Below, in pieces: positions 1 to 7,612 of a stretch of DNA of 64,000 nt (positions within the stretch are counted from its first letter, which is position 1; every line of letters begins with the position of its first letter). Position numbers and translations under genes: made by a program. The DNA lies in contig NZ_JAZARE010000005.1 of assembly GCF_036231905.1 (NCBI RefSeq), positions 1 to 64,000 of the forward strand, given 5' to 3'. This DNA comes from CAMLIZ01 sp036231905 (GTDB taxonomy: Bacteria; Pseudomonadota; Gammaproteobacteria; Burkholderiales; Burkholderiaceae_C). Below the pieces are notes generated by a model. It was given only the letters and a program-made list of their open reading frames with translations. It was not told the DNA's origin and did not search any database.

Positions 1-425
1 CTGCGCTGCGCTTCTCGGCGACCCAAGGCGCCCCGCCGGCCACCCGAGCCCAGCCTCCTCGACCACCGGGACGTTCGTCGAAATGGAACAGCCGGTGTTC
101 AACCATCGAGCACCCCGGTGGTGTGTCGGACGTGGGCAGGCGCCCGGCGGGGCGACTTGCGGCGCCGAGAAGCGCAGCGCCGAAGGGGGCAGTCCGCGCA
201 GCGGACCGAGCGAGAAGGCTCTATGGGCCGCGGCGTTCAGCCGCAGAGCCGGAGTCATCGCAGCCGCCCCTTCGGCGCGAGCATCGCAGGGCACCCTCTC
301 GCAGCGAGGGCGCCGCAGATGGAGCCCCGACGGGCGCCTGCCCACGTCCGACCCGCGCACACCCGCGCACCAGCCGCCCCCAAACGCCGCACGCCTGAGC
401 CAAGCCAATTGAGGCCCATACAAGC
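1..425. repeat. Gene-free region made of inverted intergenic repeats
   Basis: No convincing gene lies here: the open frames are alanine/arginine-rich shadows with no recognisable domain. A 22-base arm at 125-146 recurs as an exact reverse complement at 331-352. Positions 1-42 are an imperfect reverse complement of about 143-185 (shared core CGCTGCGCTTCTCGGCG). The region therefore looks like two nested, hairpin-forming intergenic repeats. Nothing indicates a promoter clearly; the glucarate dehydratase gene starts at 426. Confidence 0.6.
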
Positions 426-1751
426 ATGACCACCCCCATCGTCAAGCGCCTGCAGGTCGTTCCCGTCGCCGGGCGCGACGGCATGCTGCTCAACCTTTCC
501 GGCGCGCACGCGCCCTTCTTCACCCGCAACATCGTCATCGCGACCGACAGCGCGGGCTACACCGGCGTGGGCGAGGTGCCCGGCGGCGAAAAGATCCGCC
601 AGACGCTGGAAGACGCACGCGAGCTGGTGGAAGGCCGGCCGATCGGCGAGCTGCAGGCGATCCTGAATGCAATGCGCAGCCGCTTCGCCGATCGCGATGC
701 CGGCGGCCGCGGCCTGCAGACCTTCGACCTGCGCACCACCATCCATGCGGTCACCGCGGTGGAGTCGGCCTTGTTGGACCTGCAGGGCCAGCACCTCCGG
801 GTGCCGGTGGCCGCGCTGCTCGGTGAAGGCCAGCAGCGCAGCGCGGTGCAGACGCTGGGCTACCTGTTCTACGTCGGGGACCGGCGCAAGACCGACCTGC
901 CCTATGCCAGCGAGCCCGACGCGCAAGACGATTGGCAACGCCTGCGCCACGAAGAGGCAATGACGCCCCAAGCCATCGTGCGCCTCGCCGAAGCCGCGCA
1001 CGCACGTTATGGCTTCCAGGATTTCAAGCTCAAGGGCGGCGTGCTGCGCGGCGAGGACGAAGTGCAGGCGATCCGCGCGCTCCATGAACGCTTTCCGCAA
1101 GCGCGCATCACGCTGGACCCCAACGGCGGCTGGCTGCTGAAGGATGCCGTGCGCCTGCTGCGCGACCTGCATGGCGTGCTGGCTTATGCAGAGGACCCTT
1201 GCGGTGCGGAAGACGGCTTCTCCGGCCGCGAGGTGATGGCCGAGTTCCGCCGCGCCACCGGCCTGCCCACGGCCACCAACATGGTGGCCACGGACTGGCG
1301 CCAGCTCACGCATGCGCTGTCGCTGCAGTCGGTGGACATCCCGCTCGCGGACCCGCACTTCTGGACCATGGCAGGCTCGGTGCGCGTGGCGCAGACCTGC
1401 CGCGACTGGGGCCTCACCTGGGGCTCGCACTCCAACAACCACTTCGACATCTCGCTGGCGATGTTCACCCATGTGGCGGCCGCGGCGCCGGGCGAGGTGA
1501 CCGCGATCGACACCCACTGGATCTGGCAGGACGGCCAGGGCCTGACGACCGACCCGCTCCAGATCCGCGATGGGCAGATCCAGGTGCGCACCGCGCCCGG
1601 GCTGGGCATCACCCTCGACATGCAAAAGCTCGAGCAGGCGCATGCGCTGTACAAGCAGCATGGCCTGGGATCGCGCGACGACGCCGTCGCCATGCAATAC
1701 CTGCTGCCCGGCTGGCGCTTCGATCCGAAGCGGCCCTGCCTGGTGCGCTGA
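426..1751 (+). CDS. gudD: Glucarate dehydratase (enolase superfamily)
   Basis: Predicted to dehydrate D-glucarate to 5-dehydro-4-deoxy-D-glucarate in the cytoplasm, the first step of glucarate breakdown. The 441-residue length is typical. The enolase-superfamily catalytic set is visible: the KLK lysine pair at 201-203, metal ligands in DPNGG (D231) and AEDP (E256), N285 in ATNMVATD, D309, and the family hallmark SHSNNHFDIS with His339. It is 25 bases upstream of a semialdehyde dehydrogenase and a Bug receptor, which fits one catabolic operon. The usual middle enzyme (KdgD) is not between them and may lie upstream of the window. The identification is firm. Confidence 0.95.
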   Translation: MTTPIVKRLQVVPVAGRDGMLLNLSGAHAPFFTRNIVIATDSAGYTGVGEVPGGEKIRQTLEDARELVEGRPIGELQAILNAMRSRFADRDAGGRGLQTFDLRTTIHAVTAVESALLDLQGQHLRVPVAALLGEGQQRSAVQTLGYLFYVGDRRKTDLPYASEPDAQDDWQRLRHEEAMTPQAIVRLAEAAHARYGFQDFKLKGGVLRGEDEVQAIRALHERFPQARITLDPNGGWLLKDAVRLLRDLHGVLAYAEDPCGAEDGFSGREVMAEFRRATGLPTATNMVATDWRQLTHALSLQSVDIPLADPHFWTMAGSVRVAQTCRDWGLTWGSHSNNHFDISLAMFTHVAAAAPGEVTAIDTHWIWQDGQGLTTDPLQIRDGQIQVRTAPGLGITLDMQKLEQAHALYKQHGLGSRDDAVAMQYLLPGWRFDPKRPCLVR

Positions 1752-1776
1752 ACCCACACTCACCAAGGACCTTGCG

Positions 1777-3216
1777 ATGTTCAAGAACCTGATCGGCGGC
1801 GAATGGGTGGACGGCCCGCGCACCAGCCGCAACATCAACCCGTCGGACACGCGTGACGTGGTGGGCGACTACGCCCAGGCCGACGCCGCCCAGGCCCGCG
1901 AAGCGATCGCCGCCGCGCACAAGGCGTCCGCCGCCTGGGCGCTGTCCACGCCGCAGCAACGTTTCGACGTGCTCGACGCTGCCGGCAGCGAGATTCTGGC
2001 GCGCAAGGCCGAGCTGGGTGACCTGCTGGCGCGCGAGGAGGGCAAGACGCTGCCCGAGGCGATTGGGGAAGTGGCCCGCGCCGGCTACATCTTCAAGTTC
2101 TTTGCTGGCGAGGCCTTGCGCATCGCCGGCGATAGCCTGCCCTCGGTGCGCCCCGGCGTGGGGGTGGAGGTCACGCGCGAGCCGGTCGGTGTGGTGGGCC
2201 TGATCACGCCCTGGAACTTCCCGATCGCCATCCCCGCCTGGAAGACCGCGCCCGCGCTGGCCTACGGCAACACCGTGGTGCTCAAGCCCGCCGACCTGGT
2301 GCCCGGCTGCGCCTGGGCGCTGGCCGACATCCTGCATCGCAACGGCCTGCCGCCGGGCGTGTTCAACCTGGTGATGGGCCGCGGCTCCGAAGTGGGCCAG
2401 GTGCTGCTCGACGATGCCCGGGTCAACGCGATCAGCTTCACCGGCTCGGTGGCCACCGGCCAGCGCGTGGCCGCCGCCTGCGTGGCCCGCATGGCGAAGT
2501 TCCAGCTCGAGATGGGTGGCAAGAACCCGATGGTGGTGCTGGACGATGCCGATCTCGACGTGGCGGTGGGCGCCGCGGTGAACAGCGGCTTCTTCTCCAC
2601 CGGCCAACGCTGCACCGCCTCCTCCCGCCTGATCGTCACCGAGGGCATCCATGACCGCTTCGTCGCGGCGGTGGCCCAGCGCATAGTCACGCTGAAGGTG
2701 GACGATGCGCGCAAGGCCGGCACCGACATCGGCCCGGTGGTGGACGAACGCCAGCTCGCGCAGGACCTGGAGTACATCGGCATCGGCAAGAGCGAAGGCG
2801 CCACCCTCAAGGCGGGCGGCCAGGCGCTGGAGCGCAATGCCGATGGCGCGCCCGGCTTCTACCTGCGGCCAGCGCTGTTCACCGACACCACGCCGCAGAT
2901 GCGCATCAACCGCGAGGAGATCTTCGGTCCGGTGGTCAGCGTGCTGCGTGTGAAGAACTACGACGAGGCGCTCGCCATGGCTAACGACACGCCGTTCGGC
3001 CTGTCCGCCGGCATCGCCACCACCTCGCTCAAACACGCCACCCACTTCAAGCGCCATTCGCAGGCCGGCATGGTGATGGTGAACCTGCCCACCGCGGGCG
3101 TGGACTACCACGTGCCGTTCGGCGGCCGCAAGGGCTCGAGCTACGGGCCGCGCGAGCAAGGCCGCTACGCGGCGGAGTTCTACACCACCGTGAAGACGGC
3201 CTACACCCAGGCCTGA
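1777..3216 (+). CDS. NAD(P)-dependent aldehyde dehydrogenase, probably alpha-ketoglutarate semialdehyde dehydrogenase
   Basis: A 479-residue aldehyde dehydrogenase. Visible motifs are TPWNFP (N147), the cofactor lysine K170, FTGSVATG (221-228), the general base E245 in LEMGGK, and the catalytic C279 in GQRCTASS. Position after glucarate dehydratase points to oxidation of 2,5-dioxopentanoate to alpha-ketoglutarate, the last step of the glucarate/galactarate route; that substrate is an inference from context. The ATG at 1777 was chosen because conserved sequence (MFKNLIGGEWVDG) begins there and the longer frame overlaps gudD by over 180 bases. It probably shares a transcript with the genes on either side. 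Confidence 0.9.
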   Translation: MFKNLIGGEWVDGPRTSRNINPSDTRDVVGDYAQADAAQAREAIAAAHKASAAWALSTPQQRFDVLDAAGSEILARKAELGDLLAREEGKTLPEAIGEVARAGYIFKFFAGEALRIAGDSLPSVRPGVGVEVTREPVGVVGLITPWNFPIAIPAWKTAPALAYGNTVVLKPADLVPGCAWALADILHRNGLPPGVFNLVMGRGSEVGQVLLDDARVNAISFTGSVATGQRVAAACVARMAKFQLEMGGKNPMVVLDDADLDVAVGAAVNSGFFSTGQRCTASSRLIVTEGIHDRFVAAVAQRIVTLKVDDARKAGTDIGPVVDERQLAQDLEYIGIGKSEGATLKAGGQALERNADGAPGFYLRPALFTDTTPQMRINREEIFGPVVSVLRVKNYDEALAMANDTPFGLSAGIATTSLKHATHFKRHSQAGMVMVNLPTAGVDYHVPFGGRKGSSYGPREQGRYAAEFYTTVKTAYTQA

Positions 3217-3274
3217 CCCACTCGCCTTGACACGAGGCCCGGCCGCCGGGCACCACACCACCAGGAGAACTTGC

Positions 3275-4237
3275 ATGAACCGCAGTACCGTTGCGGGCGC
3301 CTTCGCGCTCGCCCTGCTCGCCTGTACCGCCGTGCAGGCCGAAGACTGGCCGGCCAAGCCGATCCGCATCGTCGTGCCCTACACGCCGGGCGGTTCCTCG
3401 GACATCATCGCGCGGGCCATCGCCACACCGCTGCAGCAGGCGCTGAAGCAGCCAGTGGTGGTGGACAACAAGCCCGGCGCGAACGGCAACACCGGCACCG
3501 ACGCGGTGGCCAAGTCGCCGGCCGACGGCTACACGCTGCTGCTGTGCGACGTGGGCGCGCTCTCCATCAGCCCCTCGGTCTACGGCAAGCTGCCCTTCGA
3601 TCCGTCGAAGGACCTCAAGGGCGTGGCGATGCTGGCCTACTCGCCGCACCTGCTGGTGGTGAACCCGGAGGTGCCCGCCAGCAATCTGAAGGAGCTGGTC
3701 GCGTTGTCGCAGAAGGGCAAGGTGGACTTCGCCGTCACCGCCATCGGCAGCGCACCGCACCTGGCCGCCATCGCGGTGGAAAAAGCCACCGGCGCCAAGT
3801 GGGAGTACATCCCCTACAAGGGCGGCTCGCAGGCCATCACCGACACCATCGCCGGGCAGACCCATGCGGTGATGAACGGCATGCTGGCCACCCTGCCCTT
3901 CGTGCAGTCGGGCAAGCTCAAGGTGCTGGGCGTGTCCAAGTCCACGCGGGTGCCGCTGCTGCCCAATGTGCCCACGCTCGCCGAGCAGGGCATCAAGGGC
4001 TTCGAGTCGGGCACCTGGCAAGGGGTGCTGGTGCCGGCCTCCACGCCGCCGGCGGTGTTGGCCAAGCTGTCCGCCGAACTCATCCGCATCATCCACTCGC
4101 CCGAAGTGCGCGCGCGCCTGTCGGCCCAGGGCGCCGAGGTGTCCACCATGTCGCCCAGCCAGTTCAGCACCTTCTTCGAGCGCGAGCGCAAGAACTGGGC
4201 CGGCGTGGTGGCGCAAGGCGGCGTGAAGCTCGAGTGA
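3275..4237 (+). CDS. Bug family periplasmic receptor (TctC-like)
   Basis: A 320-residue tripartite tricarboxylate transporter substrate-binding protein of the Bug type, a family greatly expanded in Burkholderiales. It has a signal peptide (hydrophobic stretch to about residue 22, cleavage near VQA) followed by the typical WPAKPIRIVVPYTPGG start of the mature protein and KPGANGNTGTDAVAKSPADG. The start is supported by AGGAG at 3263-3267. It closes the glucarate operon, so glucarate or another aldarate is the likely ligand; this is inference. No TctA/TctB membrane subunits are present, which is normal for orphan Bug receptors. A hairpin (CCTGCG/CGCAGG) at 4243-4258 follows without a T-run. Confidence 0.9.
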   Translation: MNRSTVAGAFALALLACTAVQAEDWPAKPIRIVVPYTPGGSSDIIARAIATPLQQALKQPVVVDNKPGANGNTGTDAVAKSPADGYTLLLCDVGALSISPSVYGKLPFDPSKDLKGVAMLAYSPHLLVVNPEVPASNLKELVALSQKGKVDFAVTAIGSAPHLAAIAVEKATGAKWEYIPYKGGSQAITDTIAGQTHAVMNGMLATLPFVQSGKLKVLGVSKSTRVPLLPNVPTLAEQGIKGFESGTWQGVLVPASTPPAVLAKLSAELIRIIHSPEVRARLSAQGAEVSTMSPSQFSTFFERERKNWAGVVAQGGVKLE

Positions 4238-4401
4238 CCGGGCCTGCGCTGCCGCAGGCGGGCAGCTGCCTGGGCGCTAACACGGCGGGCGCCTGAAGGC
4301 CGCACCACCGCCGGTGTAGCGCGGCAAGGCCGTTGCGCGGCCTCGATAATCCGCAGCGCCGAAGCCGCTTGTGCCTCGGTGCCAACGGGCCTTCGACGCG
4401 C

Positions 4402-5079
4402 ATGCGCATCCTGCTGATTGAAGACGACACCATGATCGGCAAGGCCGTGCGCCAGGGGCTGGCCGACGCCGGCTTCACGGTCGACTGGGTGCAGGACGGG
4501 CGCGCGGCCGAGCTGGCGCTGGCGCAAGGCGTGCACCACCTGGCCATCCTGGACCTCGGGCTGCCGCGCAAGGACGGCATGGTGGTGCTGCAGGAGCTGC
4601 GTGCGCGCGGCAGCCAACTGCCGGTGATGGTGATCACCGCCCGCGACGCGGTGGGCGACCGCATCGCCGGCTTGAACGCGGGCGCCGACGACTACGTGCT
4701 CAAGCCCTTCGACCTGGACGAGCTGGTGGCCCGCGTACGCGCCTTGCTGCGTCGCCATGCCGGCAGTGCGGCCCCGGTGCACACCGTGGGCCCGCTGCGG
4801 CTGGACCCGGTGCGGCGCGAGGTCAGCCTGCGCGGCGAGCCGGTGCACCTGTCGGCGCGCGAGTTCGCGCTGCTGGAGGCGCTGATGCGCCGGCCCGGCG
4901 CGGTGCTGTCGCGCGAGGCGCTGGAGGAATCCGTGTACGGCTGGCAGGACGAGCTGGCCAGCAACGCGGTGGAGGTGCACCTGCACCACCTGCGCAAGAA
5001 GCTGGGCGCGGGCGTGATCCGCAATGTGCGCGGCGTGGGCTACCGGCTGGCGGTGGACACGCCGCCCGAAGCGCCCTGA
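4402..5079 (+). CDS. qseB: OmpR-family response regulator, QseB/PmrA-like
   Basis: A 225-residue DNA-binding response regulator: receiver domain (1-115) with acidic pair E7/D8-D9, phosphoacceptor D51 and K101, then an OmpR/PhoB winged helix (about 128-220). The C-terminal stretch with SNAVEVHLHHLRKKLG is characteristic of the QseB/PmrA group. It overlaps the start of the downstream sensor kinase by one base (TGATG), so the two are translationally coupled. The ATG at 4402 starts the conserved MRILLIEDD; longer in-frame extensions carry no domain. A perfect box of the type bound by this regulator family lies in front of the nearby PAP2 gene (7264-7280), a likely target. Confidence 0.9.
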   Translation: MRILLIEDDTMIGKAVRQGLADAGFTVDWVQDGRAAELALAQGVHHLAILDLGLPRKDGMVVLQELRARGSQLPVMVITARDAVGDRIAGLNAGADDYVLKPFDLDELVARVRALLRRHAGSAAPVHTVGPLRLDPVRREVSLRGEPVHLSAREFALLEALMRRPGAVLSREALEESVYGWQDELASNAVEVHLHHLRKKLGAGVIRNVRGVGYRLAVDTPPEAP

Positions 5080-6419
5080 TGCGTTCCATCCGGCGCCGCC
5101 TGCTCGTCTGGGTGCTGGGCGCCCTGAGCGTGGGCGCGGCCGTGCTGCTGGCGGTGAGCTACTGGGCACTGCTGGGCGAGCTGGACGAGGTGTTCGACGA
5201 AAGCCTGAAGCAGGTGGCGCTCGCGGTGGCGGAACACCACCCGCCGGGCGCTGCCACGGCCTTGCCGCGCAGCGCGCTGCCACCCTTGCCGCATGTGTAC
5301 GAGGAAGACGCCGACTTCGATTACGTCACCTTCACCTGGTCGCTCGACGGGCGCCTGCTGTATGCGTCCGATGCGTCAGTGAAGCTGCCCTTCCGGCACA
5401 CCAACGGCAGCGACGAAGTGCGTGCCGATGGCGGCGAGCGCTGGCATGTGTACACCGTGGTGCGCAGCGACGGCGTGGTGCAGGCAGCACAGCGCGCCTC
5501 CCTGCGCCGTCTGCTCGCGGCCGGCACCGCCGCCTACCTGCTGGTGCCGCTGCTGCTGCTGATCGCCTTGATCGGCGTGCTGCTGGTGATCGCGCTGCGG
5601 CGCGGCCTGCAGCCGCTGGACCGGGCCGCGCAGAGCGTGGCCGAACGCAGCGCGGTGTCGCTCGCCCCGATCGGCGAGGCAGGCATGCCGCGCGAGATCC
5701 ATCCGCTGGTGCGCGCCATCGACGGCCTGATGGCGCGGCTGGCCGAAGCCTTCCGCGTGCAGCGCCAGTTCGTGGCCGATGCGGCCCATGAGCTGCGCTC
5801 GCCGATCACCGCGCTGCGCCTGCAGCTGCAGCTGCTGGAGCGCACCCATGACGATGCGGCCCGGCAGGCCGCCACGCAGGAGCTGAAGGCGGGCATCGAG
5901 CGGGCCCAGCACCTGATCGAGCAGTTGCTGGCGCTGTCGCGCGTGGAACCGGAGGGCCCGCCGTCGGCCGAGGACACGGTGGACCTGGGCGAGCTGGCGC
6001 GCGGCGTGGTGGCCGCGCTGAGCATCCAGGCCGAGCACCTGGGCGTGGACCTGGGCGCCGACACGCCCGCCAGCGGCCCCACCACCCGGGGCGACCGGCA
6101 GCAGCTGCAGATCCTGCTCACCAACCTGGTGGAAAACGCGCTGCGCCATGCACCCTCCGGCACAGGCGTCGTGGATGTGCGGGCCGGCGTGCTGGCGCAG
6201 CGGCCGGCGCTGCAGGTGCTGGACAACGGCCCCGGCATCGCGGCGGCCGAGCGTGAGCGGGTGTTCGACCGCTTCTACCGCGGTGATGGGCAGCCGGCGG
6301 CCCAGCAGGGCAGCGGGCTGGGGCTGGCGATCGTCAAGGCCATCGCGCAGCGCCACCGGGCCGACGTCTCGCTGCACGACGCGCCGGCCGGCGGGCTGGA
6401 CGTGCGCGTGCTGTTCTGA
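5079..6419 (+). CDS. qseC: Sensor histidine kinase, QseC/PmrB-like
   Basis: A 446-residue inner-membrane sensor kinase. Membrane segments lie at about 9-30 and 150-172 and bracket a short periplasmic sensor region; these are followed by HAMP, the HisKA box DAAHELRSPITAL with phosphoacceptor H237, an N box (NLVENALRHAP) and G boxes (DNGPGIA, GSGLGLAIVKAI). The ATG overlaps the regulator stop codon. It is the partner of the regulator at 4402. Its last 86 bases overlap the convergent PAP2 phosphatase gene. The ligand is unknown. Confidence 0.9.
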   Translation: MRSIRRRLLVWVLGALSVGAAVLLAVSYWALLGELDEVFDESLKQVALAVAEHHPPGAATALPRSALPPLPHVYEEDADFDYVTFTWSLDGRLLYASDASVKLPFRHTNGSDEVRADGGERWHVYTVVRSDGVVQAAQRASLRRLLAAGTAAYLLVPLLLLIALIGVLLVIALRRGLQPLDRAAQSVAERSAVSLAPIGEAGMPREIHPLVRAIDGLMARLAEAFRVQRQFVADAAHELRSPITALRLQLQLLERTHDDAARQAATQELKAGIERAQHLIEQLLALSRVEPEGPPSAEDTVDLGELARGVVAALSIQAEHLGVDLGADTPASGPTTRGDRQQLQILLTNLVENALRHAPSGTGVVDVRAGVLAQRPALQVLDNGPGIAAAERERVFDRFYRGDGQPAAQQGSGLGLAIVKAIAQRHRADVSLHDAPAGGLDVRVLF

Positions 6420-7209
6420 GCGCCCGCCCCGGCAACGGCACGGGCAGCAGCCCCAGCAACGAAGCGGGCGCCAGCGCGGGCGCGGCGCCGGCCGGACGGC
6501 GGCGCCAGGCCTGGAGCACGCCGACGCCCAGGTCCGCCAGCCACACCACGGCCCAGCACACCGCCACGCCGATCAGCACATGCGACAGGAAGTGCGCGCC
6601 GCGCACCACCTGGGCCAGCGAGGTGATGGCGGCAAACGCGAACCAGGCACCGCGCCATCCGCGCAGCGGCGCCCAGGGGGCCCGCCCCGGCCAGCGCGCG
6701 GCCGCGTAGAGCGCGCCGGTCCACATGAAGCCGGTGGACGCATGGCCGCTGGGCAGGCACTGGCCCGGGCCCGGGTCGGCCGGCACCGTGCCGAACAAGG
6801 GAAAGAACTCGTGCATGCCGCCAAAAGGCTGCAGGTCCCAGGGGCAGCTGTGCAGCGACCGGTGCTTCAGCGTGGCCACGGCCCAGGCGGCGGCCACGGC
6901 ACTCACCAGCACAAAGCCCACCGGCGCGCGCAGTGGCTGCAGGCGGCCACGCCAGGCCGGCAGCCAGCTGGCCAGCCACAGCAACAGCAGCGCGGCACCT
7001 GCGGCCAGCGACAGGTGGCGTGCCCCCTCGTGCAGCAGCCCCGCGGTGAACCAGTGCTCGCGCCACGCAAAACCGGCCGGCCCGCCGAAGGCGCGCGACA
7101 GCCACAGGTCCACGCCAAGCCGGTTGCCCAAGAAGGCCAGCAGCAGCAACGCGGCCACACCGGCGGGCGCAAACCACGGCGCCCGCGCCCAAGGTCCCAA
7201 CGATCTCAT
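6334..7209 (-). CDS. PAP2-family membrane phosphatase
   Basis: An integral membrane PAP2 (type 2 phosphatidic acid phosphatase) protein, about 291 residues, with several hydrophobic helices. The three phosphatase motifs are recognisable: LKHRSLHSCPWDLQPFGG (C1-like), LPSGHAS (C2) and RGAHFLSHVLIG (C3-like). Such proteins act on lipid or sugar phosphates at the periplasmic face; a lipid A or undecaprenyl-phosphate role is possible but not shown. The ATG at 7209 is preferred over 7251 because a purine-rich GGGGGGAAG lies upstream and it leaves room for the QseB/PmrA-type box at 7264-7280 plus a leader. The Ala/Arg/Pro-rich C-terminus runs into the end of the convergent kinase gene. Confidence 0.8.
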   Translation of the reverse strand: MRSLGPWARAPWFAPAGVAALLLLAFLGNRLGVDLWLSRAFGGPAGFAWREHWFTAGLLHEGARHLSLAAGAALLLLWLASWLPAWRGRLQPLRAPVGFVLVSAVAAAWAVATLKHRSLHSCPWDLQPFGGMHEFFPLFGTVPADPGPGQCLPSGHASTGFMWTGALYAAARWPGRAPWAPLRGWRGAWFAFAAITSLAQVVRGAHFLSHVLIGVAVCWAVVWLADLGVGVLQAWRRRPAGAAPALAPASLLGLLPVPLPGRALRTARARPARRPARRAARRRPGGAARWP

Positions 7210-7263
7210 GTGTTGTGCTTCCCCCCAGGCAAGGCCCGGGCGGCGGATCATGAGCCGCGCACT

Positions 7264-7280
7264 CTTAAGCCGTACTTAAG
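7264..7280 (-). promoter_or_regulatory. PmrA/QseB-type regulator box upstream of the PAP2 gene
   Basis: The sequence CTTAAG-N5-CTTAAG matches the established PmrA/QseB recognition pattern YTTAAK-N5-YTTAAK at every defined position, and does so on both strands because CTTAAG is palindromic. It lies 55 bases upstream of the preferred PAP2 start codon. The neighbouring regulator at 4402 is of the QseB/PmrA type, so this is the obvious candidate binder. Binding itself is inferred. Confidence 0.7.
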
Positions 7281-7302
7281 GGCAGTACGGGGTCTGCAGA
7301 GA

Positions 7303-7465
7303 AGGCGCTGACCAGGGCAGTTCACGACATTGGCAACAGCGCCGACGTGCAGCGCATCGCACAGGCCGCCATCGAGCGCGTCGTCGCATCGACACCTGGA
7401 TCAACAACGCCGGCGTGTCCATCTCCGGCCGCGTGCACGGCGGCGACAGCGCCAGCCGGCACTGA
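7303..7465 (+). pseudogene. Remnant of a short-chain dehydrogenase gene
   Basis: Between the PAP2 promoter and the esterase gene sits a decayed piece of an SDR coding sequence. One frame from 7303 reads through DIGNSADVQRIAQAAIERV; after about 7382 the reading moves to another frame and continues RIDTWINNAGVSISGRV, the classic SDR NNAG motif, to a TGA at 7463. A single missing base within about 7380-7390 explains the shift. Both the Rossmann N-terminus and the catalytic Y-x3-K half are gone, so this is a roughly 55-codon relic. The rest of 7281-7612 shows nothing recognisable. Confidence 0.7.
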
Positions 7466-7612
7466 ACCTGCAGGGCCGGCGGCTGCGGCGTCCCGGCCGG
7501 CCCTGCACTGCCGGTGAGACATGTGTCACGGACCGCGGGATTCGCCGCCTTGTGCCGGCGGCAGGCTCCGCGATCATCCCGACTCGTTTGCCACTCGAGG
7601 AAGGGAAGCGCC

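Noticed and set aside
83..425. Several overlapping small frames before gudD
   Set aside because: Ala/Arg/Pro-rich translations in different frames, no ribosome sites, and the DNA is made of inverted repeats.
4243..4258. Hairpin after the Bug receptor gene as an intrinsic terminator
   Set aside because: The stem is good (CCTGCG/CGCAGG) but no T-run follows; mentioned only in the gene entry.
6275..7251. Longer PAP2 start at 7251
   Set aside because: No ribosome site, and it would leave only 12 bases to the regulator box; the ATG at 7209 fits better.
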